Positions 56,233 to 64,000 of a DNA stretch of 64,000 nt are shown one piece after another. The notes under the pieces are model-generated. The model was not told the origin of the DNA. It saw nothing but the letters and a program-made list of their open reading frames with translations, and made no database searches. A program made the translations under genes and the position numbers. Origin of the DNA: Myxococcus sp. CA023 (GTDB taxonomy: Bacteria; Myxococcota; Myxococcia; Myxococcales; Myxococcaceae). Numbering within the stretch: the first letter of the stretch is position 1; each line of letters opens with the position of its first letter. The stretch is taken from assembly GCF_010998615.1 (NCBI RefSeq), contig NZ_JAAEAH010000035.1, forward strand, positions 1-64,000, read 5' to 3'.

Positions 56233-57354
56233 GTGGCCAGCCCGTACTCGAAAGAACTGCTGTTGGACATGTACCGGAAGATGTACCTCATCCGTCGCTT
56301 CGAGGAGCGCGCGGGTCAGCAGTACACGCTGGGGAAGATTGCCGGTTTCTGCCACCTCTACATCGGCCAGGAGGCCGTGGCGGTGGGACCGGTGGAGGCC
56401 CTGCGACCGGATGACTACATGCTCAGTGCGTATCGTGACCACGGCCAGCCGCTGGCCCGTGGCAGCGACGCGGGCATGGTCATGGCCGAGCTGATGGGCC
56501 GGGACACCGGCTACAGCAAGGGCAAGGGCGGCTCGATGCACATCTTCGACATCGAGCATCACTTCTACGGCGGCTACGGCATCGTCGGCGGCCAGATTCC
56601 CCTGGCGGCGGGCATGGCCTTCGCCAGCCGTTATCGCAACGAGGACCGCGTCACCGTCTGCTACTTCGGCGACGCGGCGGCCAGCCAGGGCGCCCTCCAC
56701 GAGACGTTCAACATGGCGTCCAAGTGGAAGCTCCCGGTCATCTACATCTGCGAGAACAACCGCTACGGGATGGGCACGGCCATTTCCCGCATCGCGGCGG
56801 TGCCGGAGATCTACAAGCGCGCCAGCGCCTACGACATGCGCGGCGAGCCGGTGGATGGCATGGACGTGCTGGCCATGTACGAGGCCGTCAAGGACGCCGC
56901 CGAGTACTGCCGCGCCGGCAAGGGCCCCGTCCTGCTCGAGGCCAACACGTACCGCTTCCGCGGCCACTCCATGGCCGACCCCGCTACCTACCGCACCAAG
57001 CACGAGGTGGAGGAGGAGCGCAAGGGCGACCCGATTCCGAAGCTGCGCGCCTACATCAAGAAGCAGGGGCTGGCCCAGGACGACGTCTTCGAGTCCATCG
57101 AAGAGGAGGTCAACGTGCTGGTAGACCAGGCGGTGAAGTTCGCCGACGAGTCGCCCGAGCCCAGCCTGGACGAACTGTGGCGCGACACCATCGTGGAGGA
57201 GGGCGAGGAGGACGTGCGCCCCCGCGAGCGCGTGCTGGGGCAGAAGGTGAACTGGCCGACGTACCCCAGTGGCCAGGAGCTGAAGGTGACGTGGGACCTG
57301 GAGCCGCGCGAGCAGGCCGAGGCGGCCGACAAGAAGGCGGGCCTCATCCGTTAG
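56233..57354 (+). CDS. pdhA: Pyruvate dehydrogenase E1 component, alpha subunit
   Basis: This thiamine-pyrophosphate-dependent subunit decarboxylates pyruvate and, with E1 beta, passes the acetyl group to the E2 lipoate. The 373-residue protein begins at GTG 56233 (VASPYSKELLLDMYRKMY), with a GGAGG nine bases upstream. It shows YRDHGQPLARG, KGKGGSMHIF and the TPP/Mg motif GDAAASQGALHETFNMA, with ENNRYGMGT behind it. The phosphorylation-loop-like YRFRGHSMADPATYR is also present. The long C-terminal extension (about 300-373) is more acidic than in many homologues. pdhB follows after 53 bp. Confidence 0.95.
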   Translation: MASPYSKELLLDMYRKMYLIRRFEERAGQQYTLGKIAGFCHLYIGQEAVAVGPVEALRPDDYMLSAYRDHGQPLARGSDAGMVMAELMGRDTGYSKGKGGSMHIFDIEHHFYGGYGIVGGQIPLAAGMAFASRYRNEDRVTVCYFGDAAASQGALHETFNMASKWKLPVIYICENNRYGMGTAISRIAAVPEIYKRASAYDMRGEPVDGMDVLAMYEAVKDAAEYCRAGKGPVLLEANTYRFRGHSMADPATYRTKHEVEEERKGDPIPKLRAYIKKQGLAQDDVFESIEEEVNVLVDQAVKFADESPEPSLDELWRDTIVEEGEEDVRPRERVLGQKVNWPTYPSGQELKVTWDLEPREQAEAADKKAGLIR

Positions 57355-57407
57355 GCGCGCACTGACCTGTCTACCAACCCTTTTTCGAGTTCGAGTCGGA
57401 GCCGACG

Positions 57408-58394
57408 ATGCCCGAGTTGATGTACCGCGAGGCGCTGAACCAGGCGCTCGCCGAGGAAATGGAACGCGACGCCAACGTCTATCTGATTGGCGAGGAAGTG
57501 GGCCGTTACAACGGCGCCTTCAAGGTGTCGCAGGGACTGCTGGACAAGTTCGGGAGCGCGCGCATCATCGACGCGCCCATCGCCGAGCTGGGCTTCACCG
57601 GCCTGAGCGTGGGCGCGGCCATGGTGGGCTTGCGCCCCGTGGTGGAGATGATGACCTGGAACTTCGCGATTCTCGCGATGGACCAGATCGTCAACAACGC
57701 GGCCAAGCTGCGGCACATGTCCGGTGGCCAGCTGCGCTGCCCCATCGTGTTCCGCGGTCCGGGCGGCGCTGGCGGCCGGTTGTCCAGCCAGCACAGCCAG
57801 GCGCTGGAGGCCAACTACGCGCACTTCCCGGGCCTGAAGGTGATTGCGCCCGCCACGCCCGCGGATGCCAAGGGCATGCTCAAGGCGGCCATCCGGGACG
57901 AGAACCCGGTGCTCATGTTCGAGGGCGAGCGGCTCTACGCCATCAAGGGTGAGGTGCCGGAAGGCGAGCACGTCGTGCCGCTCGGCAAGGCGGACGTGAA
58001 GCGCGAGGGCTCCGACGTCACCATCATCACCTGGAGCCGCATGTATTACTTCTGCATGCAGGCGGCCGAGGAGTTGGCGAAGGAGGGCATCAGCGCGGAG
58101 GTCCTGGACCTGCGCACGCTGCGGCCCCTGGATGAGGAGGCCATCCTGGCGAGCGTGCGCAAGACGAACCGCGCCGTCATCGTGGAGGAGGGTTGGGGGC
58201 TCGCCGGCGTGGGCGCGTCCGTGGTGGATATCATCCAGTCGAAGGCGTTCGACGACCTGGACGCGCCGGTGGAGCGCGTCACGGGCCTGGACGTCAACAT
58301 GTCCTATGCAGCGAACCTGGAGAACGCGACCCAGCCGGACGCACCGAAGATCATCGCCGCGGTGAAGAAGGTGCTGTACCGCGAGGGAGCCTGA
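57408..58394 (+). CDS. pdhB: Pyruvate dehydrogenase E1 component, beta subunit
   Basis: The 328-residue subunit completes the E1 heterotetramer active site. Typical segments are YREALNQALAEEMERDANVYLIGEEVG, GLSVGAAMVGLRPVVEMMTWNF and FRGPGGAGGRLSSQHSQ. PATPADAKGMLKAAIRDENPVLMFE and EVLDLRTLRPLDEEAI are also conserved. It sits between pdhA and pdhC in one operon, with only six bases to the pdhC ATG. No unusual features were seen. Confidence 0.96.
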   Translation: MPELMYREALNQALAEEMERDANVYLIGEEVGRYNGAFKVSQGLLDKFGSARIIDAPIAELGFTGLSVGAAMVGLRPVVEMMTWNFAILAMDQIVNNAAKLRHMSGGQLRCPIVFRGPGGAGGRLSSQHSQALEANYAHFPGLKVIAPATPADAKGMLKAAIRDENPVLMFEGERLYAIKGEVPEGEHVVPLGKADVKREGSDVTIITWSRMYYFCMQAAEELAKEGISAEVLDLRTLRPLDEEAILASVRKTNRAVIVEEGWGLAGVGASVVDIIQSKAFDDLDAPVERVTGLDVNMSYAANLENATQPDAPKIIAAVKKVLYREGA

Positions 58395-58400
58395 ACGCGT

Positions 58401-59963
58401 ATGGCCATTCCCATCCAGATGCCGAGCCTGTCCCCGACGATGACGGAGGGGAAGATCATCAAGTGGCTCAAGAAGCAGGGGGACAAGGTGTCCTCCGGCG
58501 AGGCCGTGGCCGAGGTGGAGACGGACAAGTCCAACCTCGAAATCGAGGCCTACGACGACGGGTACCTGCTGCAGGTGCTCGTCGGCGAGGGCGAGATGGC
58601 CAAGGTGGGCGCGCCCATCGCCTATATCGGTGCGAAGGGTGAGAAGGTGGGCGCCGGCAAGCAGGCCGCGCCCGCCGCCGCGCCTCCTGAGCAGAAGCCC
58701 CAGCCGGCGCCCGCGGCCTCCGTGCCGTCGGGCGGCGGCGACAACCGCATCGCCATCCAGATGCCGAGCCTGTCCCCGACGATGACGGAGGGGAAGATCG
58801 TCAAGTGGCTCAAGAAGCAGGGGGACAAGGTGTCCTCCGGCGAGGCCGTGGCCGAGGTGGAGACGGACAAGTCCAACCTCGAAATCGAGGCCTACGACAA
58901 CGGTACCCTGGCGGAAATCGTCGTCGGAGAGAACCAGATGGCGAAGGTGGGTGCGCCCATCGCGTACCTCACCGCGAAGGGCGCCAAGGCGGCCCCGGCC
59001 GCTCCGGCGGCGAAGCCCAAGGCGCCTGCTGCTCCGGCTCCCGAGAAGCCGGCGGCGGCGAAGCCCGCGGCGGCTCCGGCCCAGGCGGGTGGTCGGCGTG
59101 TCCGCGCCAGCCCCGTGGCGAAGAAGATCGCGCGCGATAAGGGGCTGGACCTCACCCAGGTGAGTGGCTCCGGTCCGTCTGGCCGTGTGGTGAAGCGCGA
59201 CATCGAGGAGGCGCTCGCGCGTGGACCGGCGGCGGCTCCTGCCGTGAAGAAGGCCCCGGCCGCGCAGCCCGCTCCGGGCGTGCGTCCCGAGCCGACCGTG
59301 CTTCCCCTCACGTCCATGCGCAAGGTCATCGCGCAGCGGATGACGGAGGTGAAGCCCGGCGTGCCTCACTTCTACCTCACCATCGAGGTGGACATGGAGG
59401 CGGCGTCGAAGGTGCGCGAAGAGGCGAAGGCGATGGACCTCAAGGTCTCCGTCAACGACCTCATCGTGAAGGCAGTGGCCATGGCGGTGCGCCGCTACCC
59501 GAAGATCAACGTCTCGCTGCAGGGCGACAAGGTCGTCCAGTTCCACAGCGTGGACGTGGGCATCGCGGTGGCGCTGGAGGAAGGCCTCATCACGCCCATC
59601 CTCCGGGATGCGGACCAGAAGGGCCTGCAGGCCATCGCGTCGGGCGTGCGTGAGCTGGCGGAGCGCGCTCGCAAGCGTGCCCTCAAGCCGGAGGAGTACA
59701 CCGGCGGCTCCATCACCGTCAGCAACCTGGGCATGTACGGCATCGACCAGTTCGTCGCCGTCATCAACCCGCCGCAGGCCTCCATCCTCGCGGTGGGTGC
59801 CGTCTCCGAGAAGGCGGTGGTGCGCGATGGTCAGCTGGCGGTCCGGAAGATGATGACGGCGACGCTGTCGTGCGATCACCGCGTCATCGACGGTGCCATT
59901 GGCGCCGAGTTCCTGCGCGAGCTGCGCGGGCTGCTCGAGCACCCCACGCGGCTGCTGTTCTAG
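58401..59963 (+). CDS. pdhC: Dihydrolipoamide acetyltransferase (E2) with two lipoyl domains
   Basis: The E2 core accepts the acetyl group and passes it to CoA. The 520-residue protein has two N-terminal lipoyl domains with acceptor Lys at residues 43 and 157 (both in ETDKSNLEIEAYD). Ala/Pro linkers follow, then a peripheral-subunit-binding domain (about 232-270, RVRASPVAKKIARDKGLDL). The catalytic domain ends in the DHRVIDGAIGAEFLREL active-site motif. The two lipoyl domains share an almost identical 146 bp DNA segment. No E3 (lpd) gene is in the window, so E3 is encoded elsewhere. A terminator follows. Confidence 0.96.
   Translation: MAIPIQMPSLSPTMTEGKIIKWLKKQGDKVSSGEAVAEVETDKSNLEIEAYDDGYLLQVLVGEGEMAKVGAPIAYIGAKGEKVGAGKQAAPAAAPPEQKPQPAPAASVPSGGGDNRIAIQMPSLSPTMTEGKIVKWLKKQGDKVSSGEAVAEVETDKSNLEIEAYDNGTLAEIVVGENQMAKVGAPIAYLTAKGAKAAPAAPAAKPKAPAAPAPEKPAAAKPAAAPAQAGGRRVRASPVAKKIARDKGLDLTQVSGSGPSGRVVKRDIEEALARGPAAAPAVKKAPAAQPAPGVRPEPTVLPLTSMRKVIAQRMTEVKPGVPHFYLTIEVDMEAASKVREEAKAMDLKVSVNDLIVKAVAMAVRRYPKINVSLQGDKVVQFHSVDVGIAVALEEGLITPILRDADQKGLQAIASGVRELAERARKRALKPEEYTGGSITVSNLGMYGIDQFVAVINPPQASILAVGAVSEKAVVRDGQLAVRKMMTATLSCDHRVIDGAIGAEFLRELRGLLEHPTRLLF
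58411..58556 (+). repeat. Direct repeat, copy 1 (first lipoyl domain)
   Basis: A 146 bp segment in pdhC is repeated at 58753-58898, offset 342 bp (114 codons). I count one difference, A at 58458 against G at 58800. The identity runs through synonymous third positions, which separates it from simple domain conservation. Confidence 0.9.
58753..58898 (+). repeat. Direct repeat, copy 2 (second lipoyl domain)
   Basis: This is the second copy of the 146 bp repeat in pdhC, in the same reading frame and encoding the second lipoyl domain core. After it, the two domains diverge (DDGYLLQVLVGEGE against DNGTLAEIVVGENQ). Confidence 0.9.
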
Positions 59964-59973
59964 GCCGTCCGGT

Positions 59974-60018
59974 TGCCCCGCTCCGCGTGCCCGTCCTGGG
60001 GCGCGCGAGGGCGGGGCA
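59974..60018 (+). terminator. Terminator after pdhC
   Basis: An outer stem TGCCCCGC (59974-59981)/GCGGGGCA (60011-60018) encloses an inner stem of eight pairs (59985-59992 with 59999-60006, one G-T) and a six-base loop. It begins 11 bases after the pdhC stop and also lies after the stop of the convergent small gene. Only a short T-run follows. Confidence 0.6.
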
Positions 60019-60037
60019 GGGCCCGGATGGACCCTTG

Positions 60038-60286
60038 TTACTTGCGCGTCGGCTCCTTGCTGCCGTGCGCCTCCTGCTCCAGCTTGCGCTGAGTCTGCGT
60101 CACGCTTGCCTGGCGCTCGCGTGACGTTCCGGTCGGCAGCTCGTTCTCCTCATCGTCCGAGCGACCGCGGATGCCGGGCCAGGGCTCTGGGTGCGTGCCC
60201 TCTACATGTTCGATGCGCTCCGCATAGCCGTTGTCTCCGGCTGCGTTGTGCTTCGTTTCCTCGGATTTAACCTTGCTGTCCGCCAT
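60038..60286 (-). CDS. Small hydrophilic, probably disordered protein
   Basis: The 82-residue protein starts at ATG 60286, preceded by GGGAGGA. It has a very high content of Glu, Lys, Asp, Thr, Ser and Gln and almost no hydrophobic core (SKVKSEETKHNAAGDNGY, QASVTQTQRKLEQEAHGSK). Such composition suggests intrinsic disorder, as in stress- or desiccation-related hydrophilins. This is inference from composition only. It is divergent from a DUF2795 gene, which is also common in stress-type loci. Confidence 0.55.
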   Translation of the reverse strand: MADSKVKSEETKHNAAGDNGYAERIEHVEGTHPEPWPGIRGRSDDEENELPTGTSRERQASVTQTQRKLEQEAHGSKEPTRK

Positions 60287-60456
60287 GGTGTGTCCTCCCA
60301 AGCAGGTGCCATCCGGCACACTTCGTGGCGGTAACGGTGGGACGTGTGCCGCGTGCTGACCACCCACAAGCGGGTTGCACGGCTTGTCCCCTGCCTGCTC
60401 CACGAGCACGAAAAAAGGTCGGCGTCCGTGGGCGTTCGCTGCTTAACTTGCTTCCA

Positions 60457-60753
60457 ATGAACGACGACATGACACGCGAACGGCTTGCCCAGGGTGTGTC
60501 GGAGTTGGAGTCGCGCGTAGGCCCGCCGCTGCCGCTGGCGGAATCACTGCACAAGGCGCTCGACGGCGCCGTCTTTCCGCTGTCCGCGCGGCAGTTGACC
60601 TGGGTGGCCCGTGAAAACGAGGCCCCGGCCCTGGTGCTCTCGCTCCTGGGGTCACTTCCCCGGGCCAGCTTCGGCTCCGTGGACGCGGTGGCCCGGGCGC
60701 TGGAAGGCGACCTGGAGGCCACGGTTCCGCAACCGTTGGCTTCTTCGCGCTGA
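60457..60753 (+). CDS. DUF2795 family protein
   Basis: The 98-residue soluble protein begins MNDDMTRERLAQGVSELESR. It carries a DUF2795 module from about residue 30 (LHKALDGAVFPLSARQLTWVARENEAPALVLSLLGSLPRASFGSVDAVARAL, read in parts). The Phe-Pro after the first helix and the LPRASF turn are family marks. The function of DUF2795 is not known. It is a short, probably monocistronic gene, followed by a weak hairpin at 60767. Confidence 0.75.
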   Translation: MNDDMTRERLAQGVSELESRVGPPLPLAESLHKALDGAVFPLSARQLTWVARENEAPALVLSLLGSLPRASFGSVDAVARALEGDLEATVPQPLASSR

Positions 60754-60766
60754 CACGACCCTGGAC

Positions 60767-60781
60767 GGAGAGGGCCTCTCC
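60767..60781 (+). terminator. Short hairpin after the DUF2795 gene
   Basis: GGAGAG (60767-60772) pairs with CTCTCC (60776-60781) around GGC, 14 bases after the stop. No U-tract is present. Confidence 0.3.
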
Positions 60782-60918
60782 CGGAGGCGCGGCGCGTCAG
60801 GCGTTTGCCCTATCCTGGTGGTGCGCGCGGTACCCAGCAGATCGCGAAGGGGTTGAGGCGCTATCCTAGGCCTTACCAGCCTGGCCCCCTTCATGGGACG
60901 CTGGCCTGGAGGAGCGTC

Positions 60919-62076
60919 ATGAACCCGTCTGAACTCCCCGCGGTCCTCTACGTCGACGATGACGCGCTGAACCTCCGGGTCTTCGACGCGAACTTCGGGC
61001 AGCGCTTCCGCATCTTCCGCAGCTCCTCGCCCAGCGAGGCGTTGGCGCTCCTGGAGCAGCGCAGGGGCGAGATTGGCGTCATCCTCTCCGACCAGCGGAT
61101 GCCGGGCATGACGGGCGTGGAACTGCTGGAGCGGGCGCGCACGATTGCTCCGGACGCCAAGCGCATGCTCGTCACGGCCTACGCGGACATGCAGGCCGTC
61201 ATCGACGCCGTCAACCGCGGCCAGGTGACGCGCTACTTCGTCAAGCCGTGGGACCGGACGGAGCTCCAGGCCGCACTTGATGACGCGCTCAAGATTGCCC
61301 GACTGGAGCTGCGCATCCGCGAGGTGGAAGGGCGCATGATGAAGTCCGAGCGTCTGGCCACCCTGGGACAGGTGACGGCGGGCATCGCGCACGAGCTGAT
61401 GGGGCCGGTGGGCTACCTGTCGCAGAACGTGGCGTCGCTGCAGCGCGACCTGGGCAGCGTCATCCAGTACGTGTCGCGGCACCTGCAGACGGACTCCGAC
61501 CCCGCCGTGGCGGAGACGGTGGAGGACCTGCCCGCCCTCATCAAGGACCTGGCGGAAGGCGCCGAGCACTTGCGGCAGGTGGCGCTGGGGCTGCGAGCCC
61601 AGGCCCGCGGTGAGGACCTGGAGGCCACGGCGGACGTCGCGGAAGTGGTGTCCTTCGCAGTGAAGCTGGCGCGCGCCGAGGTGCGGGAACGGGCGCGGCT
61701 GACGAGCAACGGCGAGCCCGTGCGCGTCACCTTCGGCCCGGTGAAGCTGTGCCAGGTGCTGCTCAACCTCATCGTCAACGCGGCGCAGGCCATGGGCACC
61801 ACGGGGCGTCCCGGGCGCATCGAGGTCCGGTGGACAACGAGTTCCGACGACGTGGTGCTGACGGTGGCGGACAACGGCTGCGGCATTCCCATGGAGCTGC
61901 AGGAGCGCGTCTTCCAGCCCATGTTCACCACCAAGCCCGTGGGCGTGGGAACTGGACTGGGCCTGTCCATCTGCCGGGAGCTCGTCGCGCAGTTCGGCGG
62001 CAGCCTCCGGTTGTCCTCCACGCAAGGGGAGGGCACCGAAATCGAAATCACCCTCCGGCGAGCCCTGCTCCCCTGA
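60919..62076 (+). CDS. Receiver-histidine kinase hybrid (REC-HisKA-HATPase)
   Basis: This 385-residue cytosolic two-component protein carries a receiver at its N-terminus. VLYVDDDALNLRVF holds the acid pocket, the phospho-acceptor is D58 in ILSDQRMPGM, and K is in YFVKPWDR. A coiled linker is followed by a HisKA box with H158 (GIAHELMGP, where NP is more usual than GP). An HATPase domain ends the protein: NLIVNAAQAM is the N box, VADNGCGIP G1, and GTGLGLSIC G2. There is no membrane or sensor domain, so it must take input through its receiver. The start has GGAGG upstream. It overlaps the convergent gene by 29 bp. Confidence 0.9.
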   Translation: MNPSELPAVLYVDDDALNLRVFDANFGQRFRIFRSSSPSEALALLEQRRGEIGVILSDQRMPGMTGVELLERARTIAPDAKRMLVTAYADMQAVIDAVNRGQVTRYFVKPWDRTELQAALDDALKIARLELRIREVEGRMMKSERLATLGQVTAGIAHELMGPVGYLSQNVASLQRDLGSVIQYVSRHLQTDSDPAVAETVEDLPALIKDLAEGAEHLRQVALGLRAQARGEDLEATADVAEVVSFAVKLARAEVRERARLTSNGEPVRVTFGPVKLCQVLLNLIVNAAQAMGTTGRPGRIEVRWTTSSDDVVLTVADNGCGIPMELQERVFQPMFTTKPVGVGTGLGLSICRELVAQFGGSLRLSSTQGEGTEIEITLRRALLP

Positions 62077-62632
62077 GTCCGAAGGCGTTGCTGAGCATGC
62101 GCCACACGCGGTGCAGCGTCTGCGTCTCGGAGGCGCGGATGTCCTCCACCAGCACCGCACGGCGCAGCGGGCCCTCCGCATTCTCTGGCGCGTACTCCAC
62201 CACCAGCGCGTAGCGGGGACCGGGGCGCTCTACCATGTGGACGGCCCGCACCGCGTCGAAGGGCACCACCGCCGCGCGGGTCGCGCCCGGTGACCAGGCC
62301 AGTTGCTCCAACCGCAAGGACTCGGTGCGGAAGTGCAGGACGAAGCGCCGGCGGCCCAGCCGGGACTCCAACTTGAGGGCCAGGCCCACCAGGGCCGCCG
62401 CGAGCAGGCCCAGGGCGAAGGCCGCCGTCGTGCCTTCCCGGACGCCCACCAGGACGGCGGCGCCCACCGCGCACCCCAGTCCTACGCCGACGAGCAGTCC
62501 AGGCAGGGCACGGCGCTCCCAGGGCGGCGGTAGGGATTCGCCCACCAGCCGGCCGCCGTCATAACGCAGCCGCACGTCGCCCAGCCGCCCGGGTACCCGG
62601 TTGTCCTGCAATGCGTCTTGAAAGCTCGCCAC
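62048..62632 (-). CDS. Two-TM protein with PH-like C-terminal domain
   Basis: The 194-residue protein has two hydrophobic helices (about 44-63, GLLVGVGLGCAVGAAVLVGV, and 69-86). A beta-rich C-terminal domain follows (RRFVLHFRTESLRLEQL, AAVVPFDAVRAVHMVER, YALVVEYAP) and ends in a helix. The layout resembles the 3182-3616 protein. The start is GTG 62632; the only supporting site is a close AAGG, so it is not secure. It is divergent from the response-regulator gene by 51 bp and convergent with the hybrid kinase. Function is unknown. Confidence 0.6.
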   Translation of the reverse strand: MASFQDALQDNRVPGRLGDVRLRYDGGRLVGESLPPPWERRALPGLLVGVGLGCAVGAAVLVGVREGTTAAFALGLLAAALVGLALKLESRLGRRRFVLHFRTESLRLEQLAWSPGATRAAVVPFDAVRAVHMVERPGPRYALVVEYAPENAEGPLRRAVLVEDIRASETQTLHRVWRMLSNAFGLRGAGLAGG

Positions 62633-62683
62633 ACCTTCAGCATAGCGGGCCTCAAATGCGGGCTTCGTAGTTGGAAGTGAGCT

Positions 62684-63673
62684 GTGCGAATCTGCGCGGC
62701 CATGGAGTTCCCGTTCGAAACCGGTGAGGGTGAAGGAGGGGAAGGGGGGACGCTCGCCTCGACGGTGCTGGTGGTGGATGACGAGCCCGTCGTGCTGGAC
62801 ATTTGTGCCCGCCTTCTGGAGCGAGATGCCGACCTCGTGGTGACGCTGGCCGCGAGCGCGGAGGAAGCCCTCCCGCTGCTGGCCGAGCAGCGCTTCGACG
62901 TCCTGGTGACGGACAAGAACCTGCCCGGCATGGGCGGCGTGGAGCTCATCGCCGAGGCGCGCCGTCTCCAGCCGTCCCTGGAAGCGGTGATGATTACGGG
63001 CTACGCCAGCTCCGAAAGCGTCGTCGCCGCCTTCGCCGCGGGCGCCAGTGACTACATCCTCAAGCCTTTTGACGACTTGCGGGTGCTGCGCGCCAAGGTG
63101 CGCGCCGCCCTGGAGCGCCGGACGGCGGGCCTGCTCGTGCGGGAGCAGGCCCGGGAGGTGGCCCGCGAGGCCGCGGTCCTCCTGGCCTCCGGACAGGACG
63201 CGCCGGAGCTCGCCTACGAAGCCCTGGAGGCGGAGCTGCGGGCCTACGAGGAAGCGGTGCGCCTGGGCCTCAATGGCCGCGTGGCCGTCGTGGGCAGCGC
63301 GCATACCGTCACCGTTCTTCAGGACGCTGGCTTCGAGGCGGTGGAGTTGCCGCCCTACGCCCCCGAACTGGAGCGCGTGGACGTCGTCATCGTGGAGACG
63401 GGCGACCCCCAGTGGCGCACGCTGGCCGAGCGCCTTCAGCGCAGACCGCCCGACGTGCTGCTGCTCGCCAGTCCCCAGGCGGACCTGGGTGATTTGTTGG
63501 AGGCGATTACGCTGCGCATGGACCTGGTGGGTTTCGGCACCAGCCAGGGCGCCGTCGCGCTGCCGGAGAAGGTGCGCATGTTGCTGCTGCGCCGGGGCGT
63601 GCAGCGGGCGCAAGATCGGCTCGCCGCGGCGCTCTCCGCCTTCCGGCAAAGCATCGCCGCGCCGCTTCCCTGA
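62684..63673 (+). CDS. Response regulator with a second degenerate receiver-like domain
   Basis: The 329-residue protein has an acidic, Gly-rich N-terminus and a full receiver (about 25-145). The acid pair is in VLVVDDEPVVL, the phospho-acceptor is D77 in VTDKNLPGM, and K is in YILKPFDDL. A helical linker of about 60 residues follows. Then comes a second alpha/beta fold (RVAVVGSAHTVTVLQDAGFEAVELP, VDVVIVETGDPQW, PDVLLLASPQADL) that looks receiver-like but lacks the Asp-Asp and Lys set. There is no DNA-binding output domain. GTG 62684 has a GGAAG site; ATG 62702 is the alternative. Confidence 0.8.
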   Translation: MRICAAMEFPFETGEGEGGEGGTLASTVLVVDDEPVVLDICARLLERDADLVVTLAASAEEALPLLAEQRFDVLVTDKNLPGMGGVELIAEARRLQPSLEAVMITGYASSESVVAAFAAGASDYILKPFDDLRVLRAKVRAALERRTAGLLVREQAREVAREAAVLLASGQDAPELAYEALEAELRAYEEAVRLGLNGRVAVVGSAHTVTVLQDAGFEAVELPPYAPELERVDVVIVETGDPQWRTLAERLQRRPPDVLLLASPQADLGDLLEAITLRMDLVGFGTSQGAVALPEKVRMLLLRRGVQRAQDRLAAALSAFRQSIAAPLP

Positions 63674-63782
63674 AGAATCCCGTTGAGACGTGAGAAGGAG
63701 CGCGCCGGCCGCGCCTCGGAAGAGGCGCCGAGCCCCCCAGGGGGCCGTCGCATGCCGCCAGTGCCTGGCCCGCAAAGCGAAA

Positions 63783-63810
63783 CGCCCACCTTCTTTTCAG
63801 AAGGTGGGCG
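63783..63810 (-). terminator. Rho-independent terminator of tRNA-Glu
   Basis: A perfect 11-pair stem (63783-63793 with 63800-63810) with a six-base loop lies just after the tRNA 3' end on the minus strand. TTTCGCTTT follows in that direction. Confidence 0.8.
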
Positions 63811-63818
63811 TCTCAGTG

Positions 63819-63890
63819 TGACCCTGCCGGGATTCGAACCCGAGTTTGAGCCGTGAGAGGGCTCCGTCCTAACCGCTAGACGACAGGGCC
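63819..63890 (-). tRNA. tRNA-Glu (anticodon CTC)
   Basis: On the minus strand 72 bases fold as a tRNA. The acceptor stem is GGCCCTG/CAGGGTC with discriminator A. The D-arm contains TAGCGGTTAGGA. The anticodon stem GAGCC/GGCTC encloses the loop CTCTCAC (anticodon CTC, reading GAG), and the T-arm loop is GGTTCGAATCC. The 3' CCA is not encoded and must be added. It has its own promoter upstream and a strong terminator just downstream, so it is a single-gene unit. Confidence 0.93.
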
Positions 63891-63924
63891 GATACTTGTT
63901 TCAACCGCCGCTAACTGCCCGCGA

Positions 63925-63954
63925 TTTCTACCTTTTTTCGTCTGCCCTCGTCAA
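63925..63954 (-). promoter_or_regulatory. Promoter of tRNA-Glu
   Basis: On the minus strand TTGACG (63954-63949) and TAGAAA (63930-63925) are 18 bp apart, matching five and four of six consensus bases. Transcription would start near 63918, about 28 bases before the tRNA 5' end. Confidence 0.65.
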
Positions 63955-64000
63955 CCCTTTTGTTTCGTCCTGCTCAGGTTGCTTCGGACCGACGAGAACT

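Overview
The window is very GC-rich, has strongly GC-biased third codon positions, and is densely packed. It looks like chromosomal core DNA from a myxobacterium, most likely Myxococcus or a close relative in the Cystobacterineae. Pointers to this are a CdnL-type CarD-family regulator matching my memory of the Myxococcus xanthus protein, many FHA, TPR, PilZ and hybrid two-component proteins, a fruiting-type surface lipoprotein repertoire, and divided strands with few long operons. No insertion sequence, prophage, CRISPR array or rRNA was seen. One tRNA (Glu, CTC anticodon) lies at the right edge.

Layout. 0-6.3 kb: the end of a helicase/nuclease gene, purA, a TPR protein, a small PH-like membrane protein, then a leftward group (FHA protein, DUF2071 protein, outer-membrane-like protein). 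6.3-13.2 kb: a CBM9-like lipoprotein, leftward comEC translationally coupled to a small ORF, cdnL with its own promoter and terminator, a membrane protein and a second FHA protein. 13.2-21.2 kb: cysS, an M28 peptidase, uvrB-uvrC and a DUF507 gene. 21.3-28.6 kb: a Pro/Ala/Thr-rich exported protein, a leftward DUF3108-DUF4091-DUF3108 operon, a zinc-ribbon protein, and a leftward maf-yggS pair. 28.7-36.2 kb: a GAF-GGDEF protein, a PpiD/SurA-like foldase, and the elongasome operon mreC-mreD-mrdA-rodA. 36.3-38.7 kb: a PilZ protein, an AT-hook/zinc-knuckle protein divergent from a PPK2 kinase, and thioredoxin. 38.9-45.2 kb: a cytochrome-assembly-like protein with hemA-hemC-hemD, followed by an orphan GspE/PilB ATPase. 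45.3-51.2 kb: a leftward surface cluster (nucleotidase lipoprotein, large lipoprotein, beta-barrel). 51.4-60 kb: Nudix, an OPA-family transporter, an unknown two-TM protein, a HAD hydrolase, and the pyruvate dehydrogenase operon pdhA-pdhB-pdhC. 60-64 kb: small stress-type genes, two response-regulator proteins and tRNA-Glu.

How the genes work together. The clearest functional sets are nucleotide excision repair (uvrBC), cell elongation (mreCD-mrdA-rodA), early tetrapyrrole synthesis (hemACD with a CcsA/HemX-like membrane protein), and E1/E2 of pyruvate dehydrogenase. The least explained sets are the DUF3108/DUF4091 operon, the nucleotidase-lipoprotein-barrel cluster with Cys-rich repeats, the AT-hook/zinc protein, and the unknown two-TM protein at 53.7 kb. 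All functional assignments rest on motif reading by eye; no database search was run.
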